Assembly: GCF_000931445.1 (NCBI RefSeq)
Contig: NZ_CP010849.1
Span: 6,076,001-6,140,000 of the forward strand
DNA: 64,000 nucleotides
Source: Streptomyces cyaneogriseus subsp. noncyanogenus
GTDB taxonomy: Bacteria; Actinomycetota; Actinomycetes; Streptomycetales; Streptomycetaceae
Direction of reading: 5' to 3'
The notes under the pieces are model-generated. The model did no database searches. It had not been told where the DNA came from and saw nothing but the letters and a program-made list of their open reading frames with translations. How positions within the stretch are numbered: the stretch's first letter is position 1; each line of letters begins with the position of its first letter. Both the position numbers and the translations under genes were made by a program. Shown one piece after another: positions 17,053-25,900 of the stretch.

Positions 17053-18543
17053 ATGCATGCCCGGCCACTCGCCCCCTCACCCTCCGTGTCCGGCCGGCGG
17101 GTCCGTGCCGGGTACTGGACCCGGCTGCTGCCCCTGCTCGCCCTGCTGGCCTGCGTCACCCGGGTCCCGTCCTTCACCCGCCCCCTGTGGAACCCCGACG
17201 AGGGCTACCTCGCCGTCCAGGCGCGCCTGCTGGCACAGGGCGGCGAGCTGTACGAGACGGTCGTCGACCGCAAACCGCCGCTCGTGCCGTGGCTGTACCA
17301 GGGCGCGTTCGCCGTCGCCGGGTCCGAGTCGCTGACGCCGGTACGGGTCCTCGCGGTCCTCGCCCAGCTCGCCACCGCGCTGGCCCTCGCCTCGCTGGCC
17401 CGCCGCCGCTGGGGCGACGCGGCGGGCCGCACGGCCGGGGCGCTGTATCTCCTGATCTCGGTCGGCCTCAACCCCGAGGACGCCCAGGCCGCCGGGTTCG
17501 AGCTGTTCATACTGCCGTGCACGGCGGCCGCGCTGTGGTGCGCCGACCGCCGCCGCTGGGGCACGGCCGGTCTCGCCGCGGGCTGTGCCTTCCTCGCCAA
17601 GCAGACCGGCGGGGCGGTCCTGCTTCCGGTGCTGTGGCTGTGCGGCGCACGCGGCGGCGGGCGGGGCGGGCTGCTGCGGCCGGCCGCCGGTGCGGCGGTC
17701 CCGGTGCTGGGCGCGGCCCTGGTCACCGACCCCGGCGGATTCCTCTTCTGGACGGTGACCGGATCGGGGACGTACGCCTCGCTCGACGGCTCCGGAGCGC
17801 ACGCACTGGGCCGGGGGCTGGCCAACGCCGCCCTCGTGGCGGTCGCCTGCGCGGGACTGATCCCACCGGTCGCCAGGGCGTCGCGCGCCGGGCGTGAGGG
17901 GGCGCGCGGGCCGGGCCGCGGGACCGGCACCACGGCGGACCTGTGGGTGTGGCTCGCCGCCTCGGCCGGTGCGGTCGCCGTGGGATTCCACTTCTTCGGC
18001 CACTACTACCTGCAACTCCTGCCGCCGCTGGCCCTGCTGGCCGCCGCCGCCCTGCACGGCCGGCCCGCGCACCGGCGGACGGCCGCGTTGCGCACCTCGG
18101 CCTGCTGCTGTGTCCTGTTCCTCGCCTGGGGCCTGCTCGCGCCCCGTACCGAGCTGGACCACGCCCGGCGCCTGGCCGGCACCGTCGCCGGCCGCACCGG
18201 CCCCGGCGACCGCGTCCTGGTCTGGGGCATGCACCCCGAGACGTACTGGCTCGCCGACCGCGCCCCCGCCACCCGCTACCTCACCGCCGGCCTGCTCACC
18301 AACTACAGCGGCGGCCGGGACGGCTCCCGGGTGGGGGAGAGGTACGCCGTGGAGGGAGCCTGGGAGGTCTTCCGCGCGGAGATGGCCACCCACCCGCCGG
18401 CCCTGGTCGTCGACGACTCACGGGGCAAGCCGTACGGACCGCGGCACGTGCCGGGCCTGCGCCGGCTGCTGGACGCGGGATACGTACGGGCGGGCACGGT
18501 GGACGGAGCGGTCCTGTACGTACGCGGCACGGGCGGGCGCTAG
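17053..18543 (+). CDS. GT-C/PMT-type membrane glycosyltransferase
   Basis: A 496-residue polytopic membrane protein (about ten segments) with the look of GT39/ArnT-like transferases, which move sugars from polyprenyl-phosphate donors on the outer face. Seen: the first large loop with the acidic motif LWNPDEGYLA, whose Asp-Glu is the usual catalytic pair; the following KPPLVPWLYQ resembles the conserved loop of this group. The C-terminal 120 residues are soluble and end in DAGYVRAGTVDGAVLYVR. The acceptor is unknown; its neighbours (LCP ligase, teichoic-type transferase) suggest the cell envelope. Translation appears leaderless. Confidence 0.7.
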   Translation: MHARPLAPSPSVSGRRVRAGYWTRLLPLLALLACVTRVPSFTRPLWNPDEGYLAVQARLLAQGGELYETVVDRKPPLVPWLYQGAFAVAGSESLTPVRVLAVLAQLATALALASLARRRWGDAAGRTAGALYLLISVGLNPEDAQAAGFELFILPCTAAALWCADRRRWGTAGLAAGCAFLAKQTGGAVLLPVLWLCGARGGGRGGLLRPAAGAAVPVLGAALVTDPGGFLFWTVTGSGTYASLDGSGAHALGRGLANAALVAVACAGLIPPVARASRAGREGARGPGRGTGTTADLWVWLAASAGAVAVGFHFFGHYYLQLLPPLALLAAAALHGRPAHRRTAALRTSACCCVLFLAWGLLAPRTELDHARRLAGTVAGRTGPGDRVLVWGMHPETYWLADRAPATRYLTAGLLTNYSGGRDGSRVGERYAVEGAWEVFRAEMATHPPALVVDDSRGKPYGPRHVPGLRRLLDAGYVRAGTVDGAVLYVRGTGGR

Positions 18544-18564
18544 ACGGGGCGGCGCGCCCCGTCG

Positions 18565-18948
18565 TCACACCGGCCGGACCGTGCGGGGGCCGGCCACCTC
18601 CGCGCCCAGTTCCGTCACCCGGCGGCGCAGCTCGCGGTCGGCCGTGACGACCAGGACGGGCCGGTCGCCGGCCCGCGCGACCAGCTCGACCATGTGGTCG
18701 TCACCACTGCCGGGCGCCGGCTCCACCCGGACGCCGGGCGCGGACTCCACCCCCCGCGCGGCACCCTCGACGACGAGGACGATCTCCACCGGCCCCGCCC
18801 GCCCCGGCACGCCGTCGGCGGCCAGCCGGTCCCGCAGCCGCCGGGCCGCCGCGGGCCGGTCCCGCCACCATCCGTCCGGCACCGAGCCGACGACGTTGGC
18901 CGCGTCGACGATCACGAGCAGAGAGGCGTTGCCGTCCAGGTCGTCCAT
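18565..18948 (-). CDS. NYN/PIN-like putative nuclease domain protein
   Basis: A small 127-residue cytoplasmic protein. The start LLVIVDAANVVGS is the typical first strand of NYN (YacP-like) domains with the metal-binding Asp followed by Asn. A second acidic site is in GDDHMVELV and a third in VVTADRELRRRV, matching the DxN...D...TxDxxL pattern of this fold. This suggests an RNA-cleaving single-domain protein; the target is unknown. It is convergent with the GT-C gene (20 bases between stops) and divergent from the propeller gene at 19028. Its ATG follows a GACCCT -10-like box by six bases, so it too may be leaderless. Confidence 0.65.
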   Translation of the reverse strand: MDDLDGNASLLVIVDAANVVGSVPDGWWRDRPAAARRLRDRLAADGVPGRAGPVEIVLVVEGAARGVESAPGVRVEPAPGSGDDHMVELVARAGDRPVLVVTADRELRRRVTELGAEVAGPRTVRPV

Positions 18949-19015
18949 GCGGCCAGGGTCGCACGCCGCCCCCCGGCCGGGGACACCCGCCCGGCACCGG
19001 CGCCGCCGCCCCGCA

Positions 19016-19021
19016 TAGAGT
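19016..19021 (+). promoter_or_regulatory. -10 box for a leaderless gene
   Basis: TAGAGT is followed by six bases and then the GTG start at 19028. No Shine-Dalgarno sequence is present. Confidence 0.45.
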
Positions 19022-19027
19022 GAACGG

Positions 19028-20044
19028 GTGAACGGCGAGTGGCTCCATCGCGGCCGAGACGGCCGCCTCTGTGTCTATCTGCCGTCGGGCGACACCGTGC
19101 TGTGCCGCGCCGAGCTCGGGCCCGGCGGGCCCTGGGAGGCGCCGCGCAAGGCCGGCGGCGACCAGAAGCTCCACCGGGGACTCTCGGTCGGCCGGGGCGC
19201 CGACGGCTACGCGCATCTGGTCGCCTGGCGGCCCACGGTCCCCGGCGAGTCCGGCCTCGTGCACAGCACGCACTTCCGGCCGCACCTGGCGCCCCTGGAC
19301 TGGCAGCCGATCGGCCACCCCAACAAGACGGGTGAGCGCACCGGTACGCCCGCCGTCGCGGTCGACGCGCAGGGCCGCGCCCACGTCTTCGTCCGCAACG
19401 GCGGGGGCGGGATCAGCATGCGGGCCCAGCGGGAGAAGGGCGGCTGGGACTCCTGGCGGGACCTGAAGGGCAAGGGCGTCCAGGAGGAGCCCGCCGCGGT
19501 GACCGGCGAGTCCGGCAGGGTCGAGCTGTACGCGGCGGTCCCCGGCGGCGTACAGCACTGGCGCCAGGAGAAGCCGGGCGCCCAGCCGGTCATGGGCGAG
19601 CGGACCGAGGCCGCGGTCCGCCCGGGGACCCTCCGGGCGCTGGCCACGTCCGCCGAGCACACCACCGTCTTCTTCACCGACGACTCCGGCGACCTGTGCG
19701 CCTGGCGCCCCGGCGGCAAGCCGGTGCCCCTGCTCACCGCCGCCGGTCCCGGCCCGGTCTCCGCGGTCCGCTGCGTCATCGACGGCCACGACTGCACCCT
19801 CCTCGCCCAGCGCGCGGCGAGCGGACGTCTCGCCCTGGCCGCCTACCCCACCGAGCAGGAGCCGGCCGGGGCCTGGTGGACCGAGTCCGGCCCCCGGCTC
19901 CCGGAGGACACCGAGGTGTCGCTGACGCTCGACGAGGACGGCCGGGTGGTCGCCGCCGCCCTCGCCCCGTCGACCGGCCGGCTCCTGGTGACCCGGCGGA
20001 AGGACGAGCCGGGGCTGGCGCTCCAGGCGTGGCAGGAGGTCTGA
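19028..20044 (+). CDS. PLL-like beta-propeller protein, copy 1
   Basis: A 338-residue protein of unknown function without signal peptide or membrane segment. Repeated patterns of the form hydrophobic strand, DG-x-[AR]-x-VFVR-x-GGG, then W-x-x-W-x-x-L (for example AHVFVRNGGGG ... WDSWRDL) suggest a multi-bladed propeller like the PLL/PHL sugar-binding lectins. The next gene is a paralogue with the same blade order and the same ending (GLAL-x-x-WQ). GTG start, probably leaderless. A 17-base hairpin after it (20068-20084) separates the two. Confidence 0.6.
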   Translation: MNGEWLHRGRDGRLCVYLPSGDTVLCRAELGPGGPWEAPRKAGGDQKLHRGLSVGRGADGYAHLVAWRPTVPGESGLVHSTHFRPHLAPLDWQPIGHPNKTGERTGTPAVAVDAQGRAHVFVRNGGGGISMRAQREKGGWDSWRDLKGKGVQEEPAAVTGESGRVELYAAVPGGVQHWRQEKPGAQPVMGERTEAAVRPGTLRALATSAEHTTVFFTDDSGDLCAWRPGGKPVPLLTAAGPGPVSAVRCVIDGHDCTLLAQRAASGRLALAAYPTEQEPAGAWWTESGPRLPEDTEVSLTLDEDGRVVAAALAPSTGRLLVTRRKDEPGLALQAWQEV

Positions 20045-20067
20045 GGGCGGCTTCCCCGGCCTTGCCC

Positions 20068-20084
20068 GGCCCCGGTGCGGGGCC
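20068..20084 (+). terminator. Hairpin between the two propeller genes
   Basis: GGCCCCG (20068-20074), a three-base loop and CGGGGCC (20078-20084) form a perfect stem 23 bases after the stop. Confidence 0.5.
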
Positions 20085-20234
20085 TCGCCGTACCTCCCGC
20101 CGTACCGCCCGCCCGCGGGGGCGGCTCCGGCGGAAAGGGATATGGGGAACAGGTGAACGAGCAACATATGATGTCCCCAGTTTCAGGGTTCCCTTGTCCG
20201 TGACGCGGCGGGCTTCAGGAAGGTGCACCAGGCC

Positions 20235-21350
20235 ATGCGGAGAAGGTCGGCAGGCCCCGTGGACGCCGCCCGCCCGGGCGGGCGCACCGACACGGACGAC
20301 GGGCCCACCGCATCGGGTGCGGCGCACGGCACCTGGCTCACCCTCGGCAAGGACGGGCGGCTCACCCTCTACGCGCCCGTCGACGGCGGGCTGCTGCGCT
20401 GGACGGAGACCGCGGCGGGCGGCCCGCGCTGGAGCGGACCGCACGTGGTGCCCGTCCCCGGGCTCACCCATCTGACCGTGGTGCAGGGCGCCGACACCTA
20501 CGTCCACTTCCTCGGCCGCCGGGAGCGTACCGGCGCCGACGGCACGCCCGCCGCGGACGTGGTCCACGCCATCCAGTACCAGACGGGGCTGGCCGTCACC
20601 GACTGGCGGTCGCTCGGCAACCCGGACCGCGGCCCGGAGCGGGCCGCGCGGCTCGCCCCGCCGGTGGGCGCCGTGGCGGCGGACGGCACGGTGCACGTCT
20701 TCGTGCGCGCGGCGGGCGGCAACCTGATGCTGCGCCGCGAGGCCCCGAACGGCAAGTGGCGGGCCTGGGAGGATCTGGGGGGCGCCGGCATCGACGCGCT
20801 GCCCGCCCCGCTGGCCCTGGCCGGGGGGCGGATCGAGGTCTGCGCCGCCGCGGAGACGGGCGTGATGATCTGGCGTCAGACGGCCCCGGGGGGCGACTTC
20901 GCGGGCCCGCGCGGCTTCTCGCTGCGCCCCGCGCCGGGCACGGTCGCCGCCCTGGAGACCGCGCCGGAGCGCGCCACCTTCTTCTGGACGGACGCGGACA
21001 GCGGCGCCGCGGCGGCCTGGCGGGCCGGCGGCTGGCCGGTCCCGCTGGGCGGCTCACCCGCCGGCCGGCCGTACGCCGTGCTGCGCACCCCTTTGGACGG
21101 CTACGACTACGTGGTGCTCGCCTACCGGGACCAGGACGGCACGGCGACGCTGGGCGTGGGCGGCGCCGAGGACGAGGCGGCCGGCTTCTGGTGGTACGGA
21201 CTGGCCGAGCCGTGCCAGGGGACGCCCGCTCTGGCGCGGGACGGGCACGGCCGGGTGGTCATGGCCCTGATCGATCCCGGGGGGCGGCCCCGGGTGGCCC
21301 GTCAGGAGGACGGACCGGGGCTGGCCCTGACCCGGTGGCAGCACCTGTGA
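20235..21350 (+). CDS. PLL-like beta-propeller protein, copy 2
   Basis: A 371-residue paralogue of the preceding gene: shared segments include the opening DGRL-x-[LV]-Y, the blade VHVFVRAAGGNLMLRREA ... WRAWEDL, an ATFFWTDADSG stretch matching TTVFFTDDSG, and the final PGLALTRWQHL. It has an extra Pro/Asp-rich N-terminal 30 residues and no export signal. Start: ATG 20235, eleven bases after GGAAGG; GTG 20223 overlaps that site. The duplicated pair may recognise glycans or form a hetero-assembly, but nothing here proves it. Confidence 0.6.
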   Translation: MRRRSAGPVDAARPGGRTDTDDGPTASGAAHGTWLTLGKDGRLTLYAPVDGGLLRWTETAAGGPRWSGPHVVPVPGLTHLTVVQGADTYVHFLGRRERTGADGTPAADVVHAIQYQTGLAVTDWRSLGNPDRGPERAARLAPPVGAVAADGTVHVFVRAAGGNLMLRREAPNGKWRAWEDLGGAGIDALPAPLALAGGRIEVCAAAETGVMIWRQTAPGGDFAGPRGFSLRPAPGTVAALETAPERATFFWTDADSGAAAAWRAGGWPVPLGGSPAGRPYAVLRTPLDGYDYVVLAYRDQDGTATLGVGGAEDEAAGFWWYGLAEPCQGTPALARDGHGRVVMALIDPGGRPRVARQEDGPGLALTRWQHL

Positions 21351-21367
21351 CCTGCGCGCCGCCCGGC

Positions 21368-21411
21368 GGCGCACGACGGCGCCGGTAGGGGCGGCGGCCG
21401 GGCCGTGCGCC
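21368..21411. terminator. Possible terminator between convergent genes
   Basis: GGCGCACG (21368-21375) and CGTGCGCC (21404-21411) can pair around a 28-base GC-rich loop in the 77-base gap between convergent stops. Confidence 0.35.
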
Positions 21412-21427
21412 GGCCGACGGGCGGGCG

Positions 21428-22510
21428 TCAGCCGCCCGCGGGGGACTTCTTGGCGGACTCGGGGATGTCGGAGTCCGTGCGGATCGCCTTCCAGAGCTGC
21501 GTCGCCTGCGGTTCGGCGGCCACGACCCGGTTGGGGTCGGCCGTGTCGTACGCGACGGGGAGCATGATCGTCTCCATGGAGGACGGGTCGACGCCGTTCA
21601 GGCTGCGGCCGAACTCCGCCAGCGCGGTGAGGGAGGCGAGTTCGGAGTCGGTGGTGAGCGCCGCGGTGAGCTCGTCGGCGATCTTGAAGGTCTTGGTGGG
21701 GCTGCCCAGCAGGTCCTGCCGCTTGATCTCGCTCAGCAGCGCCATCATGAACTGCTGCTGGAGACCTATCCGCCCCAGGTCGCTGCCGTCGCCGACGCCG
21801 TGCCGGGTGCGTACGAAGGCCAGTGACTCGGTGCCGTCCAGCTTGTGGGTGCCCGCGGTCAGGTCCAGGCCGCTGGAGGGGTCCTTGATGTCCTGGTCCA
21901 CGGTGACCGTGACCCCGCCGATCGCGTCCACCAGCCCCTTGAAGCCGGCGAAGTCGATCTCCACGTAGTGGTCCATGCGGACCCCGGACATCTTCTCCAC
22001 CGTCTTGACCACGCACGCGGGCCCGGCCTGCGCGTAGACCGAGTTGAACATCACACGCTCGGCCGGGCCCACCTCGCCGCCGTCCGCCTTGGTGCACGCG
22101 GGCCGGGAGACCAGGGTGTCGCGCGGGATGCTGATCGCCACAGCCTCGGTGCGGCCCTGCGGTATGTGCATCACCAGCGCGGTGTCGGAGCGGGCGCCGG
22201 CGACGTCGCCCGTCTTCAGCGCGGCGTTGGCGCCGGCGCGCGAGTCGGAGCCGAGGATCAGGATGTTCTGTCCCGAAGTGGGCAGTTTCTCCGGGCGGTC
22301 GTCGCCGATCGCCTTGTCGATGTCGACGCCCTCGATGTTCCCGTCGAGGTCCCGGTAGAGCCAGTAGCCGCCTCCGGCCGCGGCCAGTACGACGACCAGG
22401 AGACCCAGCAGGACGACGCGGCCCCGGCGCCTCCTGCCGCGCTGCGGCCTGCGGCTTCGTCCGCCGTCCCGGCGGGCACGCCGGGACTCGGGGGTGGCGC
22501 TGTGCGTCAT
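21428..22510 (-). CDS. LytR-CpsA-Psr (LCP) family wall-polymer ligase
   Basis: A 360-residue type II membrane protein: a basic cytoplasmic tail (about 30 residues, many Arg), one transmembrane helix (VVLLGLLVVVLAAAGGGYWLY) and an extracellular LCP domain. Seen: the domain opening NILILGSDSRAG, the Arg/Asp-rich SDTALVMHI and ISIPRDTLV motifs that hold the polyprenyl pyrophosphate, and the later AFVRTRHGVGDGSDLGR, all family hallmarks. LCP proteins attach teichoic acid or glycan chains to peptidoglycan. The teichoic-type transferase starts just across the divergent promoter region. GAGGAGAGG precedes the ATG. Confidence 0.92.
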   Translation of the reverse strand: MTHSATPESRRARRDGGRSRRPQRGRRRRGRVVLLGLLVVVLAAAGGGYWLYRDLDGNIEGVDIDKAIGDDRPEKLPTSGQNILILGSDSRAGANAALKTGDVAGARSDTALVMHIPQGRTEAVAISIPRDTLVSRPACTKADGGEVGPAERVMFNSVYAQAGPACVVKTVEKMSGVRMDHYVEIDFAGFKGLVDAIGGVTVTVDQDIKDPSSGLDLTAGTHKLDGTESLAFVRTRHGVGDGSDLGRIGLQQQFMMALLSEIKRQDLLGSPTKTFKIADELTAALTTDSELASLTALAEFGRSLNGVDPSSMETIMLPVAYDTADPNRVVAAEPQATQLWKAIRTDSDIPESAKKSPAGG

Positions 22511-22580
22511 CGTGTTCCGTTCCTCTCCTCACGGGCTCCGCTCTGCGGAGTGGCGGGGCCCGGGTGGGGGGAGGCCGGCC

Positions 22581-22646
22581 CACTGATGCCGTCAGTGCAG
22601 TGGGAGAACTATAGGCAGAGGGGCGCGCAAGGGCGCAGAGGGGCGC
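22581..22646 (-). promoter_or_regulatory. LCP promoter with direct and inverted repeats
   Basis: On the minus strand a -10 box TATAGT (plus 22608-22613) lies about 100 bases before the LCP start. Two copies of GCAGAGGGGCGC (22615-22626 and 22635-22646), exactly 20 bases apart and so on the same DNA face, cover the -35 zone. Downstream of the start point is the inverted repeat CACTGA-N5-TCAGTG (22581-22597). These look like activator and repressor sites. Confidence 0.45.
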
Positions 22647-22733
22647 ATGCGGCGCAGGCGGGCGGCGGTGGCCGCCCACTCATAAGCGGGCGAATATAGC
22701 GTTCGATAGAGGTGAAGGCCACATTAACGGACC

Positions 22734-22761
22734 TTGACCACCCGTAAGAGTGACATAAGAT
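22734..22761 (+). promoter_or_regulatory. Promoter of the GT2/CDP-glycerol transferase gene
   Basis: TTGACC (22734-22739) and TAAGAT (22756-22761) are spaced by 16 bases. The expected leader is about 160 bases. A 62-codon frame in it (22760-22948) lacks a ribosome-binding site and overlaps the gene start; I do not call it. Confidence 0.55.
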
Positions 22762-22926
22762 GTGGCGAACCTGTGATCGTCGGCGGGGAGGGGCCTGTGC
22801 CGCGATCAAGAGGACCGGCGATGCCAGACCGGCAGTGGCGGCCGACTGGGTCGACGTAGTGGGGGAGGACGTCCAGCGGGAGCACAGAGTGTCCTGGTGG
22901 GCGAAATGTCTTGGTAGGAGTTCCAG

Positions 22927-25900
22927 TTGGCGCAGTTTCCGCGTCTGAGTGTGATCGTCCCTTTTCAGGATGTCGAGATGTATCTCGCCGAATGCCTGGA
23001 GTCGATCGCGCGCCAGTCGTTCCGTGACTTCGAGGTCATCCTCGTCGACGACGGCTCCACCGACGCCTCCCCGCGCATCGCGGCCGACTTCTGCGCCGCC
23101 GACCCGCGCTTCCGGCTCATCCGCCAGGAGTCGCACGGCCCCGGGCACGCCCGCAACACCGGCCTGCGCGCCACCCACCCGCAGGCGGAGTTCCTCGCCT
23201 TCGTCGACGGCGACGACGTCATCCCCGAGTACGCCTACGAACTGCTGACGCGCACGCTGCGGGAGTCCGACTCGGACTTCGTCTCGGGCAACGTGCAGAT
23301 GATGAACTCCACCAAGAAGTGGCAGTCGCCCCTGCACAAGGGCCCCATGCAGAAGAACCGGCGCGGGACCCACATCACCCGGTTCGAGGCGCTGATCTAC
23401 GACCGCACGGTCTGGAACAAGGTGTTCCGGCGGTCCTTCTGGGACTACCACCGCATCGCGTTCCCCGAGGGCGTCATGTACGAGGACTCCTGGGTCAACA
23501 TGTACGCCCACTTCCGCGCCACCAAGGTCGACGTGGTCTCGGACATCGTCTACTACTGGCGCCGGCGGGAGGGCGGGGCCGCCCCGTCGATCACCCAGCG
23601 GCACAGCGAACTGTCCAACCTGCGCGACCGGGTGGCCGCGGTGCGGTCCGTCAGCCGCTTCCTCGCCGAACGGCGCTCGCGGCTGTACGAGGACAGCAAG
23701 CGCAAGTACGACCTGGCCTGCCTGAAGTCCGACCTGATGCTGCACCTGAAGGTGCTGCCCGACGCCGACGAGGAGTACCGGCTGGCCTTCATGGAGTGGG
23801 CCAACGCCTTCCTCGACGAGGCGGACACCTCCATCATCGACGAACTTCCCGCCGACGCCCGGGTCAAGTGGCTGCTGGTCCGCGAGGGCAGGCTCGCCGA
23901 ACTGCTCGACGTCATCGAGTTCGAGCGCCGCGGCGGGCCGATGCCCGTCCAGCGGCGGTTCCACCGCTACCTGAACTACCCCTACCTCGGGGACCGGACG
24001 ATCGGCCTCGACAAGAAGGCGTACCGGCTGGACAAGGAGCTCTCCCTGCACGGCGCGCTGACCGGCGCCCGGTGGAGCACCAACGGGGACCTGCTGACGC
24101 TGACCGGCACCGCCTACGTGCGCTTCATCAACGTGCACAAGCGGCACATGTCGGTGAAGGCGATCGCCCTGCGCAACAAGAAGCAGGGGCGGATGGTGAT
24201 CACCGCGGCGAAGACCACCTATGCGCCGCAGGCCACCGAGCGGTCCAACCAGAATCGTTACTGCTACGACTGGGCCGGCTTCGAGGCCCGGATCGACACC
24301 ACTCGCCTCAAGCGCAAGGGCCAGTGGGTCGAGGGCACCTGGGACGTGGCCGCCGGTGTCCTCAGCCGCGGGCTGTTCCGCTACCGCGGCATCGACCGGG
24401 GCGGCGCGGGCACCGCCGCCAACCCGCCGTACCGGTACGTCGACAAGAACACCCGCATCCTCCCGCTCTTCCTCCAGGGCAAGCTCAAGCTCCGCGTCGA
24501 GGTCGTGCGCTGCCGGATCACCGGGCACCGGATCGCCGGCGACCAGCTCGAACTGCGCGGCGTCTACCTCGGGCCCAAGGTGCCCGAGTGGGGCAAGCTG
24601 CGCTTCACCAGCATGAACGGCGCCGGCCGGCACGACGCTCCGGCGCACTTCACGCCCGGCGGCGAGGGCTGGTGCACCTTCACGGCCAAGGTCCCGCTGC
24701 GCGCCCTGGTGCCCGGCTACCGGGCGGACGCCCAGACGGGCGCCGACATCCCCAAGTCGTGGAGCATGGGCAGCAACGGCTGGAAGACCACCTTCCATGT
24801 CGAGGGCCGCAAGATGACCATGTATCCGGTCATGGCCCAGGAGACCCCGGACGGGCACTACCGCATGCCCGGCTCGCTCCAGACCCGGGAGGGCGACCGC
24901 GAGGTCGTCGTCCACCGCAACGGCTCCGGCTACCTCGTCCTCTTCGAACGCGCGACCCTGCCCCGGGCCGCCTACGCCCGGTGGCGGGAGGACGGCTCGC
25001 TGGAGATCCACGGCCGCTACCTGGCCGCGGACCGCCTGTCCCCCGAGGAGTACCGGGCCGCGCACCTGGTGGTGCGCTCCCGCGCGCACGGGGACGAACG
25101 CGCCGTCCCGCTGACCTGGAACGGCAACGCGTTCTCCGGCCGGCTGACCCCCGCCGCCATGCGCACGCTGGCCGGCGACATCCCGCTGGCGGCCGGGCGC
25201 TGGGACTTCTTCCTGCGCCGCCAGGACCTCTCGGCCGTCGCCCGCGAGGACCGCCTCGAAGACCTCATGGTGAAGATCGAGCAGGTCGTCATCGGCTCCT
25301 TCCCGCAGGAGTACGAGGCGAACGAGCGCCGCTACGAACTCCAGGCCGAGGCGTACGACCGGCTGTCCCTGCTGGTGCACTCGGCCATGCCGGACCACGC
25401 CCGCGGCCCCTACCGGCAGAAGCAGCTGCGCACCAAGGCGTACCCGGCCGCCCGCCGCGAGAAGGTCCGCCCCGCGATCCTCTTCGACGCCTTCAAGGGC
25501 ACCCAGTACTCCGACAGCCCCCGCGCGCTCCACGAGGAACTGGTGCGGCGGCGCGTCGACCTGGAGCACCTGTGGGTCGTGCGCGACGACCAGGTCCAGG
25601 TGCCGCCCACGGCGAAGCCGGTGCGCATGTGGTCGCCCGAGTGGTACCACGCCCTCGCCACCAGCCGTTACGTCGTCGCCAACAACCACCTTCCCGACTG
25701 GTTCCAGAAGCGGGACGGGCAGGTCGTCGTCCAGACCTGGCACGGCACCCCGCTGAAGAAGATCGGCCACGACATCGAGGCCATCCACTTCGCCGACCAG
25801 CGGTACCTGGAGCGGGTGGAGAAGGAGGTGCAGAACTGGGACATGCTGGTGTCGCCCAACAGCTTCTCCACCCCGATCCTCCGGCGCGCCTTCGGCTTCC

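Noticed and set aside
22760..22948. 62-codon frame in the leader of the GT2-TagF gene
   Set aside because: No ribosome-binding site, overlaps the real TTG start, composition not gene-like; could at most be an untranslated leader.
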